The notes: a model not told the origin generated them from the sequence alone. Counted from the stretch's first letter, positions 44,388 to 54,114 are shown. The stretch is 64,000 nt of DNA from Aestuariibacter salexigens DSM 15300 (GCF_000429145.1 NZ_AUBH01000006.1:1-64000), one strand, 5' to 3'. Program-made: numbers and translations.

Positions 44388-45824
44388 ATGACCGAGCGAA
44401 TTCCGGTTCGAGACACGACTCCCATCAAAGTCCATAAGCCGGAACCTGCCAAACAGGAAAAACGCTATTCCTCGCGCAGTCGAATCTATGTCCGTTCTGT
44501 GGAAGGCAAATTCGAAAACATTCGTCGCTTCTTTGGTCTCATTTTTATGGGCATGTTCGCCGTCCTGCCGTGGTTTCAATATGATGGCCAGCAGGCCATT
44601 TTGCTGGATATCATGAACCAGCGATTCTCGATTTTTGCCCTGACGTTATGGCCACAGGATCTCACCCTATTAGCGTATACACTTATTGTATCTGCCTTTG
44701 CGCTGTTTTTTGTGACTACCTTTGCAGGCAGAGTGTGGTGCGGATTTATGTGTCCCCAGACGACCTGGACGTTCATCTTTATGTGGCTGGAGGAACGCTT
44801 CGAAGGTGCGCGAAATAAGCGCATCAAACTCGATCAGAGGCCGATGGACTTCGACAAGTTCTGGCGTAAGTCAGCAAAGCATGCGTCGTGGGTTCTGGTC
44901 GCGCTGCTGACAGCATTAACGTTTGTCGGCTACTTCACGCCTATCGACGCGTTGTTTATCAACTTTTTCACCTTTGATGCCAGCTTCTGGGCAGGTTTTT
45001 CAGTGATATTTTTTACCGTCTGTACCTACGGTAATGCGGGCTGGATGAGAGAAATCATGTGCACCCACATGTGCCCTTATGCACGTTTCCAGTCGGCCAT
45101 GTTCGACAAAGATACATTTACCGTATCTTATGATGCAAAGCGGGGCGAAACGCGAGGACCGCGGCCACGCAAACTTGCTCATGAAGACCTTGCCGATAAA
45201 GGCTTGGGTGACTGCATTGACTGTAACCTGTGTGTGCAGGTATGTCCGACCGGAATCGATATCCGCAACGGCTTGCAGTACGAGTGCATTAACTGCGGTT
45301 CATGTGTGGATGCCTGCGACGGTGTAATGGACAAAATGGGCTACCCGAAAGGCCTGATCAGCTTTACCTCAGAACATGAGCTAAACGGCGGCACCACCAA
45401 AATCATACGGCCCAAGCTAGTCGGATATTTCATCGTATTAACCGTAATGGTCAGCTTATTGACGTTTGACATTGTCACCCGTGTTCCGCTGGAACTGGAT
45501 ATTATTCGCGATAGAAACTCCCTGTATCGAGAAAATAATGACGGCTTTATTGAGAACGTTTATACCCTGAAGATCCTGAATAAATCACAGCAGGACTATC
45601 GTTATAAGATCTCTGTATTAGGGTTTGAAGAAGTGGATTTCATTGGAGATACGGAAGTATTTGTTAGTGCGGGCGAAGTGTACAGTCAGCCTGTCAGTGT
45701 TGCGATTAACCCGGATTTACTGACCGATCCTGTGATGGATATGACTATCCGCGTAGAAGTCATTGGCGACGACAACACCAGCATTGCCGTAGAGGAACCC
45801 ACCAAGTTCCTGTCCAGACGATGA
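44388..45824 (+). CDS. ccoG: Cytochrome c oxidase accessory protein CcoG
   Basis: A 478-residue membrane iron-sulphur protein (CcoG/FixG/RdxA). Membrane segments are seen at about 45-65, 85-105, 160-180, 190-215 and 335-355. Two ferredoxin-type clusters are marked by CIDCNLCVQVCP and CINCGSCVDACD (about 270-320), and WCGFMCPQ and CTHMCPYARFQ hold further cysteines. The C-terminal periplasmic domain is immunoglobulin-like (FixG C-term). CcoG reduces copper for assembly of cbb3 oxidase. The frame can be read from 44349, but the ATG at 44388 follows AAGGA. No ccoNOQP genes are in the window. It overlaps srkA by ATGA. Confidence 0.94.
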   Translation: MTERIPVRDTTPIKVHKPEPAKQEKRYSSRSRIYVRSVEGKFENIRRFFGLIFMGMFAVLPWFQYDGQQAILLDIMNQRFSIFALTLWPQDLTLLAYTLIVSAFALFFVTTFAGRVWCGFMCPQTTWTFIFMWLEERFEGARNKRIKLDQRPMDFDKFWRKSAKHASWVLVALLTALTFVGYFTPIDALFINFFTFDASFWAGFSVIFFTVCTYGNAGWMREIMCTHMCPYARFQSAMFDKDTFTVSYDAKRGETRGPRPRKLAHEDLADKGLGDCIDCNLCVQVCPTGIDIRNGLQYECINCGSCVDACDGVMDKMGYPKGLISFTSEHELNGGTTKIIRPKLVGYFIVLTVMVSLLTFDIVTRVPLELDIIRDRNSLYRENNDGFIENVYTLKILNKSQQDYRYKISVLGFEEVDFIGDTEVFVSAGEVYSQPVSVAINPDLLTDPVMDMTIRVEVIGDDNTSIAVEEPTKFLSRR

Positions 45825-46798
45825 CCGACTTTACGTTTTCCGGGCTGAGTCCTGATTTAATTCTTGATGCTATCGAGTCTCTTGACGTGCGGGTCAACTC
45901 TGGATTACTGGCACTGAACAGTTATGAAAACCGTGTCTATCAGTTTATCGCTGAGGATAACAAGCGTTACGTAGTCAAGTTCTACAGACCACAGCGCTGG
46001 AGTGATGAACAGATTGCTGAAGAGCACGATTTCGCACTGGAACTCGCCAGCCATGAGATTCCGATTGTCGCCCCCTTAGCGCTACATGGACGCACTTTGC
46101 ATCACGCTGAGGGTTATCGTTTCGTGCTTTATCCATCCGTCGGCGGACGTCAGTTTGAAGTCGATAACCTTGACCAATTGGAGTGGATGGGACGCTATGT
46201 GGGTCGCATGCACAAGGTTGCGCAGCGTCAGAGCTTTCAGTATCGCCCAGCAATTGATATTCATGCTTACATTGACGAACCCTTGTTGGTTTTACGTCAT
46301 AACGATTTGATACCGACATCACTGCAACAGGCCTTTTTCGCAATTGCTGAACCGCTGTGTAATGCGGTACGCGAGCAATATCAAACTGCAAACACTCAGC
46401 GTTTGCACGGAGACTGCCACCCGGGCAATATTCTCTGGCATGATGGTCCGCAGTTTGTCGATCTTGATGATAGTCGCAGTGGTCCGGCAGTGCAGGACTT
46501 ATGGATGATGCTATCCGGTGACCGACAGCAGCAACAGTTACAGTTCGACACCCTGATTGAAGCCTATGAGGAATTCAGTGATTTCGATACGGCAGAGGTC
46601 AGGCTAATTGAGCCACTGCGAGCCATGCGTATGATCCATTATATGGCCTGGCTGACCAATCGCTGGCAGGATCCTGCCTTTCCCCGTGCATTTCCATGGT
46701 TTGCCGATGATAAGTACTGGGAGCAGCAAATTCTCGCCCTCAAGGAACAACTCGCCGCACTACAAGAGCCGCCTCTGCGCTGCGGCCAGATTATATAA
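45821..46798 (+). CDS. srkA: Stress response serine/threonine kinase SrkA (YihE)
   Basis: A 325-residue kinase of the aminoglycoside phosphotransferase-like fold. The catalytic loop is HGDCHPGNILW with Asp198, and the metal-binding acidic motif is FVDLDDSRSGPAVQDLW. In E. coli SrkA phosphorylates protein substrates, counters MazF-linked death and belongs to the Cpx regulon, in an operon with dsbA. Here it is coupled to ccoG (ATGA overlap), and btuB with its riboswitch separates it from dsbA. Length is normal. Confidence 0.93.
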   Translation: MTDFTFSGLSPDLILDAIESLDVRVNSGLLALNSYENRVYQFIAEDNKRYVVKFYRPQRWSDEQIAEEHDFALELASHEIPIVAPLALHGRTLHHAEGYRFVLYPSVGGRQFEVDNLDQLEWMGRYVGRMHKVAQRQSFQYRPAIDIHAYIDEPLLVLRHNDLIPTSLQQAFFAIAEPLCNAVREQYQTANTQRLHGDCHPGNILWHDGPQFVDLDDSRSGPAVQDLWMMLSGDRQQQQLQFDTLIEAYEEFSDFDTAEVRLIEPLRAMRMIHYMAWLTNRWQDPAFPRAFPWFADDKYWEQQILALKEQLAALQEPPLRCGQII

Positions 46799-46852
46799 CC
46801 ATTTAAACTTTAAACTTGTTTATTAATTCCAATAAGTTACTATCCATGTCGT

Positions 46853-47058
46853 TAGGTGCTTATCCATGGGCCCACATCTCATGAATAAGATAAACGGGAA
46901 GTCAGTGTAAATCTGACGCTGCCCCCGCAACGGTAAGTGATGAAGTGCCATCTTCAGCCTCTATTCAACACCACTGTTCGCGTTCTGCGAATGGGAAGGG
47001 AATAGCGGCGACAAGCATACTTTTGCTGTCAATCACAAGCCCGGATACCGGCCTCAAC
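46853..47058 (+). promoter_or_regulatory. Cobalamin (B12) riboswitch
   Basis: The conserved elements are in order: GGTGCTTATCC near 46854, GGGAAGTCAGTGTAAATCTGACGC with the core GCCCCCGCAACGG (about 46920-46932), and the B12 box AAGCCCGGATACCGGCC (about 47037-47053). It lies about 80 bases before btuB. In this class, adenosylcobalamin binding lowers expression of the downstream gene. Confidence 0.95.
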
Positions 47059-47138
47059 ACGGTGCGCCAATACATTCTTCACAGGTAAACAGGCGTTTGG
47101 TCTTTATGTGCTCGGTGGGAGCGCACAAGGAAGTTAAC

Positions 47139-49031
47139 ATGACATATCGACAATTATCTGTCGCAGCGTTTGTTGCGATGGCGGCATGCGTGCATGCCGA
47201 ACAAGCGCCGGAAACCATGACAATCATAGGCTCTCGCGGCGATTCCCTTAGTCCATATTATGCCGGCCGTGTCGATTCGCTCGACAGACAGGATATAGAG
47301 CAAGCCGCGACCTTGTCTCTGGCTGAATTAATCAGCAGTTTCGCAGGTATGACAGTTTCATACAGCGGTGGCCTGGGTAGTCTGACGGAAGTCAGGTTGA
47401 GAGGCAGTGAGAGTAATCATCTGCTGGTCGTCGTCGATGGCGTGATCATCAACGACGTGGCGCAGAATGGGCTGGTTGATTTTGCACATCTGTCACTTGC
47501 TCATATAGAGCGCATTGAGCTACTGCGTGGGCCTCAGAGCAGCATGTGGGGCAGCGGTGCAGTGGCTGGTGTACTTAATATCACTACCCGGGAGCCACAA
47601 TCAACGCCACAAAAAAACCTGAGTTTTGAAGCTGGAGAACAGCGCTCTCATCGTCTTAGTGCCTCAATGTCCTCAGGCAATGACCAGCGTAGCTATGTAC
47701 TCTCTGCCACGTCGTTTGCGACACAAGGCAATAATATCGCATCACAAGGAGATGAGGATGACGGCTATCGTCAGCAACAACTCTCTGGACGCCTGCACTG
47801 GCAACCCTACTCTGATCAACAGATAACGCTGACCTCCCGCCTGGTTAACTATCATAGCGATTTCGATGGCCTCGACTATATCAATACCGGACTACCTGTA
47901 GACGCTGATAATGTCAGCGATGGTGAACAAGTTGGAGTAAATCTGCGCTGGCTTGTCGCACCACGTCGAGACAATTGGCGCAGCGCCGTTGAATTGCAAC
48001 TTTATCAACATAACACTGAAAATATCGAGTTGGGTCGGCAGGCAAGCTACACCAAAGGCCGCAGCGGTCGTGTGAACTGGACCGGCCAATGGGCGTTTAA
48101 CGATGACAGTTACATTAATTTATTAGCCGAATATGCACGCGAAGACTTTATCCAAAGAGGGCCGGTTAGTTTTGCAGACCCCAATCAGCGCCAGCGGATA
48201 GACAGCATGTCATTAGCTTTTGAGAGCTTAGTTTCTCTCAGCAGCGAGTTGTCATTGACGCTAAGCGCCCGTTCTGATGACAACGATGTGTTTAACAACG
48301 CCAACAGTTATCGAGTTGGCTTGACCTATCAATTAGGCAATTCGGGCACGATTTATGTCAGTCGTGCCAAGGCGATAAAAAATCCTTCCTTCCTCGAGCG
48401 GTTTGGTTATTACCCGACACAGTTTGTCGGCAACCCGTCACTCACGCCAGAGCAGGCGATTAGCCATGAAGCAGGTATCAACTGGCGACCTCACCCACGT
48501 TTGCAGTTTGCCATTAGTGTCTTCGACAGTGTTTTACAAAACGAAATTAACGGTTTTGTCTTCGACCCGGCAGTGGGGCAATTCACTGCGCAAAATGTGC
48601 AGGGCGAAAGCCACCGTCAAGGATTTGAAATTGCACTCAGGGGTGACTGGCGCTCACTCAATTGGCGAGCGTCATACAGCTATATTGATGCGACTCAGGG
48701 TGAGGCAAACATCACTGAGCTGCGCCGCGCCAGACACCAGGGTGCGCTGGCGATAGCCTATCGCTGGTATCAACAACGAGCTGGCATCAGTGTTCAACTT
48801 AACTACAACGGCAGTCGTCTGGATACCTACTACCCGCCCTATCCGGCCAACCCGGAAACCACAGGCTTACCTGCTTACAGCAAGGTGCATCTGAAGTTAG
48901 ATTACAGAGTGTCGGACAACTTGCAGCTCAATCTGGGCGCTGAAAACCTGCTTGATACTGTCACACAGGACATTGTAGGCTTCAACAGTAACGGCCGACG
49001 GGCATATGTCGATATGCGCTACACCTGGTGA
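47139..49031 (+). CDS. btuB: TonB-dependent vitamin B12 receptor BtuB
   Basis: A 630-residue outer-membrane receptor. A signal peptide (MTYRQLSVAAFVAMAACVHA) is followed by a TonB box (ETMTIIG), a plug domain (about 45-150: LRGSESNHLLVVVDGVIINDV, IERIELLRGPQSSMWGSGAVAGVLNI) and a 22-strand barrel ending in a C-terminal aromatic (YVDMRYTW). It imports cobalamin with energy from TonB. The riboswitch directly upstream supports the substrate. The frame opens at 47097, but the ATG at 47139 follows AAGGA and starts the signal peptide. No btuCDF or cob genes are nearby. Confidence 0.93.
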   Translation: MTYRQLSVAAFVAMAACVHAEQAPETMTIIGSRGDSLSPYYAGRVDSLDRQDIEQAATLSLAELISSFAGMTVSYSGGLGSLTEVRLRGSESNHLLVVVDGVIINDVAQNGLVDFAHLSLAHIERIELLRGPQSSMWGSGAVAGVLNITTREPQSTPQKNLSFEAGEQRSHRLSASMSSGNDQRSYVLSATSFATQGNNIASQGDEDDGYRQQQLSGRLHWQPYSDQQITLTSRLVNYHSDFDGLDYINTGLPVDADNVSDGEQVGVNLRWLVAPRRDNWRSAVELQLYQHNTENIELGRQASYTKGRSGRVNWTGQWAFNDDSYINLLAEYAREDFIQRGPVSFADPNQRQRIDSMSLAFESLVSLSSELSLTLSARSDDNDVFNNANSYRVGLTYQLGNSGTIYVSRAKAIKNPSFLERFGYYPTQFVGNPSLTPEQAISHEAGINWRPHPRLQFAISVFDSVLQNEINGFVFDPAVGQFTAQNVQGESHRQGFEIALRGDWRSLNWRASYSYIDATQGEANITELRRARHQGALAIAYRWYQQRAGISVQLNYNGSRLDTYYPPYPANPETTGLPAYSKVHLKLDYRVSDNLQLNLGAENLLDTVTQDIVGFNSNGRRAYVDMRYTW

Positions 49032-49145
49032 TTGATAATAACCGGGTATTGAACTGAACGCCTTTAACGATGTCTTTTGAATAGCCCTTGTTTAACGAGC
49101 TATGCTACCCTTAGCGCGTTTTTTTGAAATTGGAAGTCTGTATTT

Positions 49146-49769
49146 ATGAAAAAATTGTTTGCCCTTCTACTGTTAACTCTTTTATTGCCTTTGCAGGCCT
49201 GTGCCCAGGAACAGTGGCAGGAAGGTACGCACTACGAGATCATCAGTGACGAAGCTACCGCACAGCCTGAAGTGATGGAGTTCTTTTCATTCTGGTGCCC
49301 TGCCTGTTTCCGCTTTGAGCCGCTGGTTGGTCAAATCAAACAGCAGCTGGCAGATGATGTGAAATTCACGAAAGTACACGTCAACTTTATGGGTTTCACC
49401 GGCCCGGACGTGCAGGATGCGGCAACACGCGCAATGATGGTTGCAAGAGCACTGAAAAAAGAAGAGGCAATGAATCAGGCTATCTTCAACTATATCCATG
49501 TGCAGCGCAGCACTATCACCGGACTGGATGATTTACGAAATATCTTTATTGTTGCCGGTGTTGAGCCTGAAGATTTCGACAAAATGGCAAAAAGCTTTGG
49601 TATCAATAGCCAGTTACAAAAAAATAATAAGCTGATTGACGACTATCGCAGCCACCTGCGTGGCGTGCCTAATTTCATCGTCAACGGTAAGTATCAGGCT
49701 AAATTTACACGCGATATGACCGCAGATGATATCGTCGATTTGATTGTATGGCTCAGTAAGCAAAAGTAA
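49146..49769 (+). CDS. dsbA: Thiol:disulphide interchange protein DsbA
   Basis: A 207-residue periplasmic thioredoxin-fold oxidase that introduces disulphides into exported proteins. The active site is C51-P-A-C54 (FWCPACFRFEP) rather than the usual CPHC, and the cis-proline loop is GVPNF. A helical insert typical of DsbA lies between. The signal peptide MKKLFALLLLTLLLPLQACAQ ends in ACA; LQAC could also be read as a weak lipobox. The histidine-to-alanine change between the cysteines should alter the redox potential. In E. coli dsbA follows srkA; here btuB lies between them. A strong terminator follows. Confidence 0.9.
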   Translation: MKKLFALLLLTLLLPLQACAQEQWQEGTHYEIISDEATAQPEVMEFFSFWCPACFRFEPLVGQIKQQLADDVKFTKVHVNFMGFTGPDVQDAATRAMMVARALKKEEAMNQAIFNYIHVQRSTITGLDDLRNIFIVAGVEPEDFDKMAKSFGINSQLQKNNKLIDDYRSHLRGVPNFIVNGKYQAKFTRDMTADDIVDLIVWLSKQK

Positions 49770-49804
49770 CTCTTTTGTACACAAGCCTAATTGTGTAAGA
49801 CATC

Positions 49805-49837
49805 AAGCCGGTCCGCAGTTGCTGACCGGCTTTTTTA
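49805..49837 (+). terminator. Rho-independent terminator of dsbA
   Basis: AAGCCGGTC (49805-49813) pairs with GACCGGCTT (49824-49832) and is followed by a T-run (49831-49836). Confidence 0.92.
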
Positions 49838-50006
49838 TAATAGTGCCGAAACCAAACAGGCGACGCTAGTCAGCGTATTAATGCACAAGGAAGAATCGTC
49901 GTCCTGGCAGAGGCCAGGTCCTCCATGCATCTTTTCGTGAACTCAAACAAATCCGGCTTTTAGTTTGCGAATCGGTTATTTAATAGTGAGCCACTGACCC
50001 AAAGAG

Positions 50007-50110
50007 CCCCGGCTTTCGCCGGGGTGACGTATTTCGTTGCGCCGGGGTGACATATGCCGTTGAGCCAGGGTGACGGATAACGGTTTACCGGTAAACGGTG
50101 AGCGGTAACC
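50007..50110. repeat. Intergenic hairpin, 23-bp tandem repeat and palindrome
   Basis: Between dsbA and the SulP gene lie a hairpin CCCCGGC/GCCGGGG (50007-50024), a 23-base unit GCCGGGGTGAC... starting at 50018, 50041 and 50064, and the perfect palindrome GTTTACCGGTAAAC (50083-50096) followed by further GGT(A)ACCGGTGA copies. No gene is seen in 49838-50142. Confidence 0.6.
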
Positions 50111-50142
50111 GGTGACCCGTGACCCGAAAACTAGACTAGAGG

Positions 50143-51708
50143 TTAACCAAGCTCGTCAGAGGCAATACGATAGCGCGGATCTTCATTAACATTCATCTCC
50201 ACGTAGTCCTGCGCTTTTGTCAACAGGTCGCGGCATTCCTGACTAATATGGCGAATATGCAGCTTTTTGCCCTGCTCTGTATATTTATCGGCGAGGCTGT
50301 CTAGCGCATCCAAACCTGAGGAATCCCAGATTCTGGACTCATTAAAATCAATCACGACATCCTGAGGATCATTTTCGGGATCGAACAAATCTCTGAAATG
50401 CTGCACCGAACCAAAGAACAGCGGGCCATCCAACTCGTAGACTTTCCAACCGTCTTTGTCGATATGTGACCGCGCAATAATATGCGTCGCGTGTTTCCAG
50501 GCGAATACCAACGCAGACACAATCACACCCACCACAACCGCTACGGCGAGATCGGCAATCACTGTGATAGCGGTTACCAGGAACAGAACAAAAGCATCTT
50601 CTTTGTTTACACCCCGCACAATTCGGAATGACGCCCATTCAAAGGTACCAATCACCACCATAAACATGACGCCCACCAGCGCTGCCAACGGGATCATCTC
50701 AATCATTGGTGCGGCAAACAGAATAAAGCCAAGCAATACAACCGCTGCAGTGATACCAGACAGCCGGCCCCGGCCACCTGAATTAATGTTAATCATACTT
50801 TGACCAATCATTGCACAGCCGCCCATGCCGCCAAAGAAACCATTTACCGTGTTTGCTACACCCTGCCCAACGCACTCTTTGTTGCCACGACCACGGGTAT
50901 TGGTCATATCATCAATCAACGAAAGCGTCAGCAGAGATTCAATCAACCCAACCAGCGCCAGAATCACTGAGGTGGGTAACACTATCATGAATGTTTCCCA
51001 CGTCAGGGGCACCATCGGGATAGCAAAGCTGGGTAATTCGCCGGCCAGCGTGACACTGTCTTTTTGCGCAGCAGGTACCATATCCCGCACGAAGTCGATA
51101 ACGGTACGGGCTTCCAGATCCAGCCCATGTACAAGCGCAGTCACGGTAAGGATGGCTACAAGTGAGGCAGGTACCGCGCTGGTGAGTTTTGGCAACAGGA
51201 AAATAATCGCCATGGTTAACAGCGTAAGCCCGAGCATCAGATACAGCATTTCTCCCTGCATCCACACGCTATTACCTAACTCATCAACGATCTTAAACTG
51301 GCCAAGCTGAGCAAGAAAAATAACGATAGCCAGTCCGTTTACAAACCCCAGCATCACAGGGTATGGCACTAATCGGATAAATTTACCCAGCCTGAAAACC
51401 CCCGCGAGGATCTGCAAGATACCGGCAAGAATGACTGCCGCGAACAGGTATTGCACGCCGTGCTGTGCGACCAGTGCAACCATCACTACCGCCATGGCAC
51501 CCGTAGCACCAGAGATCATACCCGGTCGACCACCAATGGCTGAGGTAATCAGTCCCATCATAAATGCCGCATATAGCCCTACCATGGGCTCAACACCCGC
51601 CACAAAGGCAAAAGCAACGGCCTCGGGAACCAATGCTAACGCCACGGTAATACCAGAAAGTACATCATTTTTGATGTTGCTATCGCGTTGGGTAATTATG
51701 TCAAACAT
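50143..51708 (-). CDS. SulP family anion transporter with STAS domain
   Basis: A 521-residue SulP/SLC26 permease. About 12-14 membrane segments (1-390) carry the family stretch [27 protein letters not shown], and a C-terminal STAS domain (about 415-505) follows with [21 protein letters not shown]. Members carry sulphate, bicarbonate or dicarboxylates, usually with sodium or protons; the exact anion is not readable. No carbonic anhydrase or sulphate gene is adjacent to guide the choice. Confidence 0.92.
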   Translation of the reverse strand: MFDIITQRDSNIKNDVLSGITVALALVPEAVAFAFVAGVEPMVGLYAAFMMGLITSAIGGRPGMISGATGAMAVVMVALVAQHGVQYLFAAVILAGILQILAGVFRLGKFIRLVPYPVMLGFVNGLAIVIFLAQLGQFKIVDELGNSVWMQGEMLYLMLGLTLLTMAIIFLLPKLTSAVPASLVAILTVTALVHGLDLEARTVIDFVRDMVPAAQKDSVTLAGELPSFAIPMVPLTWETFMIVLPTSVILALVGLIESLLTLSLIDDMTNTRGRGNKECVGQGVANTVNGFFGGMGGCAMIGQSMININSGGRGRLSGITAAVVLLGFILFAAPMIEMIPLAALVGVMFMVVIGTFEWASFRIVRGVNKEDAFVLFLVTAITVIADLAVAVVVGVIVSALVFAWKHATHIIARSHIDKDGWKVYELDGPLFFGSVQHFRDLFDPENDPQDVVIDFNESRIWDSSGLDALDSLADKYTEQGKKLHIRHISQECRDLLTKAQDYVEMNVNEDPRYRIASDELG

Positions 51709-51837
51709 GAAAACCGCTCACCCGTTGATTAAAAAATAGGCGCGGATACTAGCAGAAAAACGAACGAAGATCCTTTAACAGATTGTTAATAGTGAGGCTT
51801 TTCAGAGTAGCAAGCAACGGTACTTGCTACCCAATGG

Positions 51838-52161
51838 TTACGACGCTTTTAGCGTTTTACCACCCAGGCATCGGGGAGACAAAGGGGCCTCGTTATATAA
51901 ATTTGCCCACTCCTGGTCGGTATAAGTATGTAGTGCAAGCGCATGCACACTATTTGCCAGCTCCTCTTTCAGCACGGCATTCACCGAGCGATGACGGTTG
52001 ATTAGCCGCTCACCACTAAACTTTGGTGACACCAACACCACTTTAAAGTGAGTCTCTGAGCCACTGGGCACATTGTGCATGTAGCTCTCATTGACCACTT
52101 CGAGATGTTGTGGGTCAAAATGGGCGTACAATTTCTCTTCTATCGCACTTTGAATAATCAT
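51838..52161 (-). CDS. bolA: BolA family protein
   Basis: A 107-residue BolA-type protein. The fold's helix-turn region contains FSGERLINRHRSVNAVL with the conserved HRSVN segment, and the downstream HALALHTYTDQEW is typical. BolA acts with monothiol glutaredoxins in iron-sulphur handling and, in E. coli, as a stress-induced regulator of cell shape and motility. The frame extends to 52203, but the ATG at 52161 follows GAGGAGGGG and gives the usual length. Confidence 0.93.
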   Translation of the reverse strand: MIIQSAIEEKLYAHFDPQHLEVVNESYMHNVPSGSETHFKVVLVSPKFSGERLINRHRSVNAVLKEELANSVHALALHTYTDQEWANLYNEAPLSPRCLGGKTLKAS

Positions 52162-52308
52162 ATTTCCCCTCCTCGGTAGCTCGTCTGGTTTCCTGCCAGA
52201 CACCCTAAATTTAGCCTGAAATTGCCCGTCTAAAAACTAATTTTCACGAAAATTTGGTAACCAATTGAGACATCAAGATATATTTTTACACACTAAATGT
52301 GGTGTTTC

Positions 52309-52941
52309 TTATGCCTTGTTGCCACAAGTATAAATCCGCCTGAACGTCAAGTTGATACGCTCTCCCAGCGCCGCTTTTCGTTTGCTGATACCATGCTGCC
52401 AGTACTGCTGTGTATCGCCTGCCATCACCAGCAGGCTTCCGTGTTCAAGTGCTACGCGATACTTTTCATGAGTCTGTTTGTGGCGAAAATCAAAGTCCCG
52501 TGACTGTCCTAAACTGACTGATGCGATCACCGGATTGGCACCCAGCTCAGGCTCATCGTCACTGTGCCATCCCATGCTATCACTGCCATCGCGATACAAA
52601 TTAGCCAGTACCGCATTGAATTGACACTGGCAGACATTTTCACATTGCTTTTTGATTTTTAGTAATGCCTCTGTCCAGGGCAAGGGCACCATTTGCAGAC
52701 CGGAATAGGTGTATACAGCATTACGGTCTCCATACCATGCTTGCAAACGCGGTATAGCTGTTTCTTTTCCAAAAATCCGTATGCGATCCTGTCGCCACCC
52801 AAGTGAATCGCGCAATGTTGTGAATAGCTGTGATGCCTCGTGCTGTTGCAACAATTGCGGCATGTAAAATACCTCGGCATCTTTCATCGGCAGTACTATC
52901 CGCTGCTCGGCTGTGATATTTTTCCACAAATCTTGCTGCAC
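52309..52941 (-). CDS. AlkB-like 2OG-Fe(II) DNA/RNA repair dioxygenase
   Basis: A roughly 210-residue dioxygenase of the AlkB family (ALKBH2/3-like branch). The core runs from DAEVFYMPQLL to the end; the iron ligands are in WHSDDEPEL (H..D) and QHGISKR (H), and 2-oxoglutarate is held by the arginines in GERINLTFRR. It removes methyl groups from N1-methyladenine or N3-methylcytosine by oxidation. The start is uncertain: the frame opens at a TTG at 52974, which would overlap the divergent rlmG start; I use the GTG at 52941 after CAGG, and an ATG at 52887 would drop residues that look conserved. Confidence 0.85.
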   Translation of the reverse strand: MQQDLWKNITAEQRIVLPMKDAEVFYMPQLLQQHEASQLFTTLRDSLGWRQDRIRIFGKETAIPRLQAWYGDRNAVYTYSGLQMVPLPWTEALLKIKKQCENVCQCQFNAVLANLYRDGSDSMGWHSDDEPELGANPVIASVSLGQSRDFDFRHKQTHEKYRVALEHGSLLVMAGDTQQYWQHGISKRKAALGERINLTFRRIYTCGNKA

Positions 52942-52962
52942 GATGCCTGACACCTGTTCCAC

Positions 52963-54114
52963 ATGAATATTCAACTACAAACAGGTCAACATAACCTGAC
53001 ACTGCGTCGTTATCCGCCTAAACTGCAACACGCGAGTTTACAAGCGTGGGATGCTGCCGATGAATACCTGTTGCAGCATATTACAGATCAATTTGGCGAC
53101 AACATGCCAACCCCACTCTGTGTGCTCAATGATGACTTTGGCACGTTAGGCTGCGCATTATCAGCGTTTCCGCTCTACTGGCAATCAGATTCACGTGTTG
53201 CCCATCTGGCGCTGCATTATAACCTGGCTCAGAATCAGCTCAGTGCCGACAGGATCACTGTTCTTGACTCGCTAACGCCCATCCCCAAAGAATCCAGAGT
53301 TATTTTGCTAAAGCTGCCAAAAACCTTGGGCTTACTAGAATATCAGCTGCAACAAATCAACCAGTCAGCATCGCCAGACATCACGATTATCGCGGCAGGT
53401 AAGACTAACCTGGTACAGACCGCCACCCTGAAACTGTTTGAAAAATACATTGGTACTACACGTACCTCTTTGGCCGTTAAAAAGTCTCGTTTGGTATTCT
53501 CCACATTCGACACCGATAAACGCTACAAATCGACTTTCCCCGAGCACTTTCAATGCGACATCAATGGGTTTGAAATCAGCAATCATGCCAATGTTTTTGC
53601 CAGACAGCAGCTCGACATCGGAGCTCGACTGTTCATGCAACATTTACCGAATGCGCAGGACAAGCATGTCATAGACTTGGGATGTGGAAACGGCGTTATC
53701 GGCTTGCAGGTGCTTAACCAGTCACCGGATGCCAGCGTTACCTTTGTCGATGAAAGTCATATGTCGGTTGCATCAGCTCGCGCCAATGTTGAACGTAATT
53801 TGGCAGCGCAATATCGTCAGTGTCAGTTCATAGAGGATAACTGCCTTGAGCATTTTGACTCATTAAACCAGCATGGTGCTGTTGATGTTGTGCTGTGTAA
53901 CCCACCGTTTCATCAACAAAACACCATCACTGACCACATTGCCTTTCAGATGTTCAGTGATGCTAAACGGGTACTGCGTAAAGGCGGCGAATTACGGATC
54001 ATTGGGAACCGCCACCTCGACTATCCCAGAAAGCTGAAACGACTGTTTGGCGGATACCGGGTGGTTGCAAGCGATAAAAAATTCAGTATTTTATCTGCCA
54101 TTAAAAGAGATTGA
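52963..54114 (+). CDS. rlmG: 23S rRNA (guanine-N2) methyltransferase RlmG
   Basis: A 383-residue methyltransferase that modifies G1835 of 23S rRNA with S-adenosylmethionine. An N-terminal degenerate methyltransferase-like half (1-190) precedes the active half with VIDLGCGNGVIG (SAM binding, about 228-239) and the catalytic NPPFH (about 312-316). The two-domain plan and length match RlmG. The ATG at 52963 has no strong ribosome binding site. It is followed, with near-overlapping ends, by the cyclophilin and trxC genes. Confidence 0.93.
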   Translation: MNIQLQTGQHNLTLRRYPPKLQHASLQAWDAADEYLLQHITDQFGDNMPTPLCVLNDDFGTLGCALSAFPLYWQSDSRVAHLALHYNLAQNQLSADRITVLDSLTPIPKESRVILLKLPKTLGLLEYQLQQINQSASPDITIIAAGKTNLVQTATLKLFEKYIGTTRTSLAVKKSRLVFSTFDTDKRYKSTFPEHFQCDINGFEISNHANVFARQQLDIGARLFMQHLPNAQDKHVIDLGCGNGVIGLQVLNQSPDASVTFVDESHMSVASARANVERNLAAQYRQCQFIEDNCLEHFDSLNQHGAVDVVLCNPPFHQQNTITDHIAFQMFSDAKRVLRKGGELRIIGNRHLDYPRKLKRLFGGYRVVASDKKFSILSAIKRD

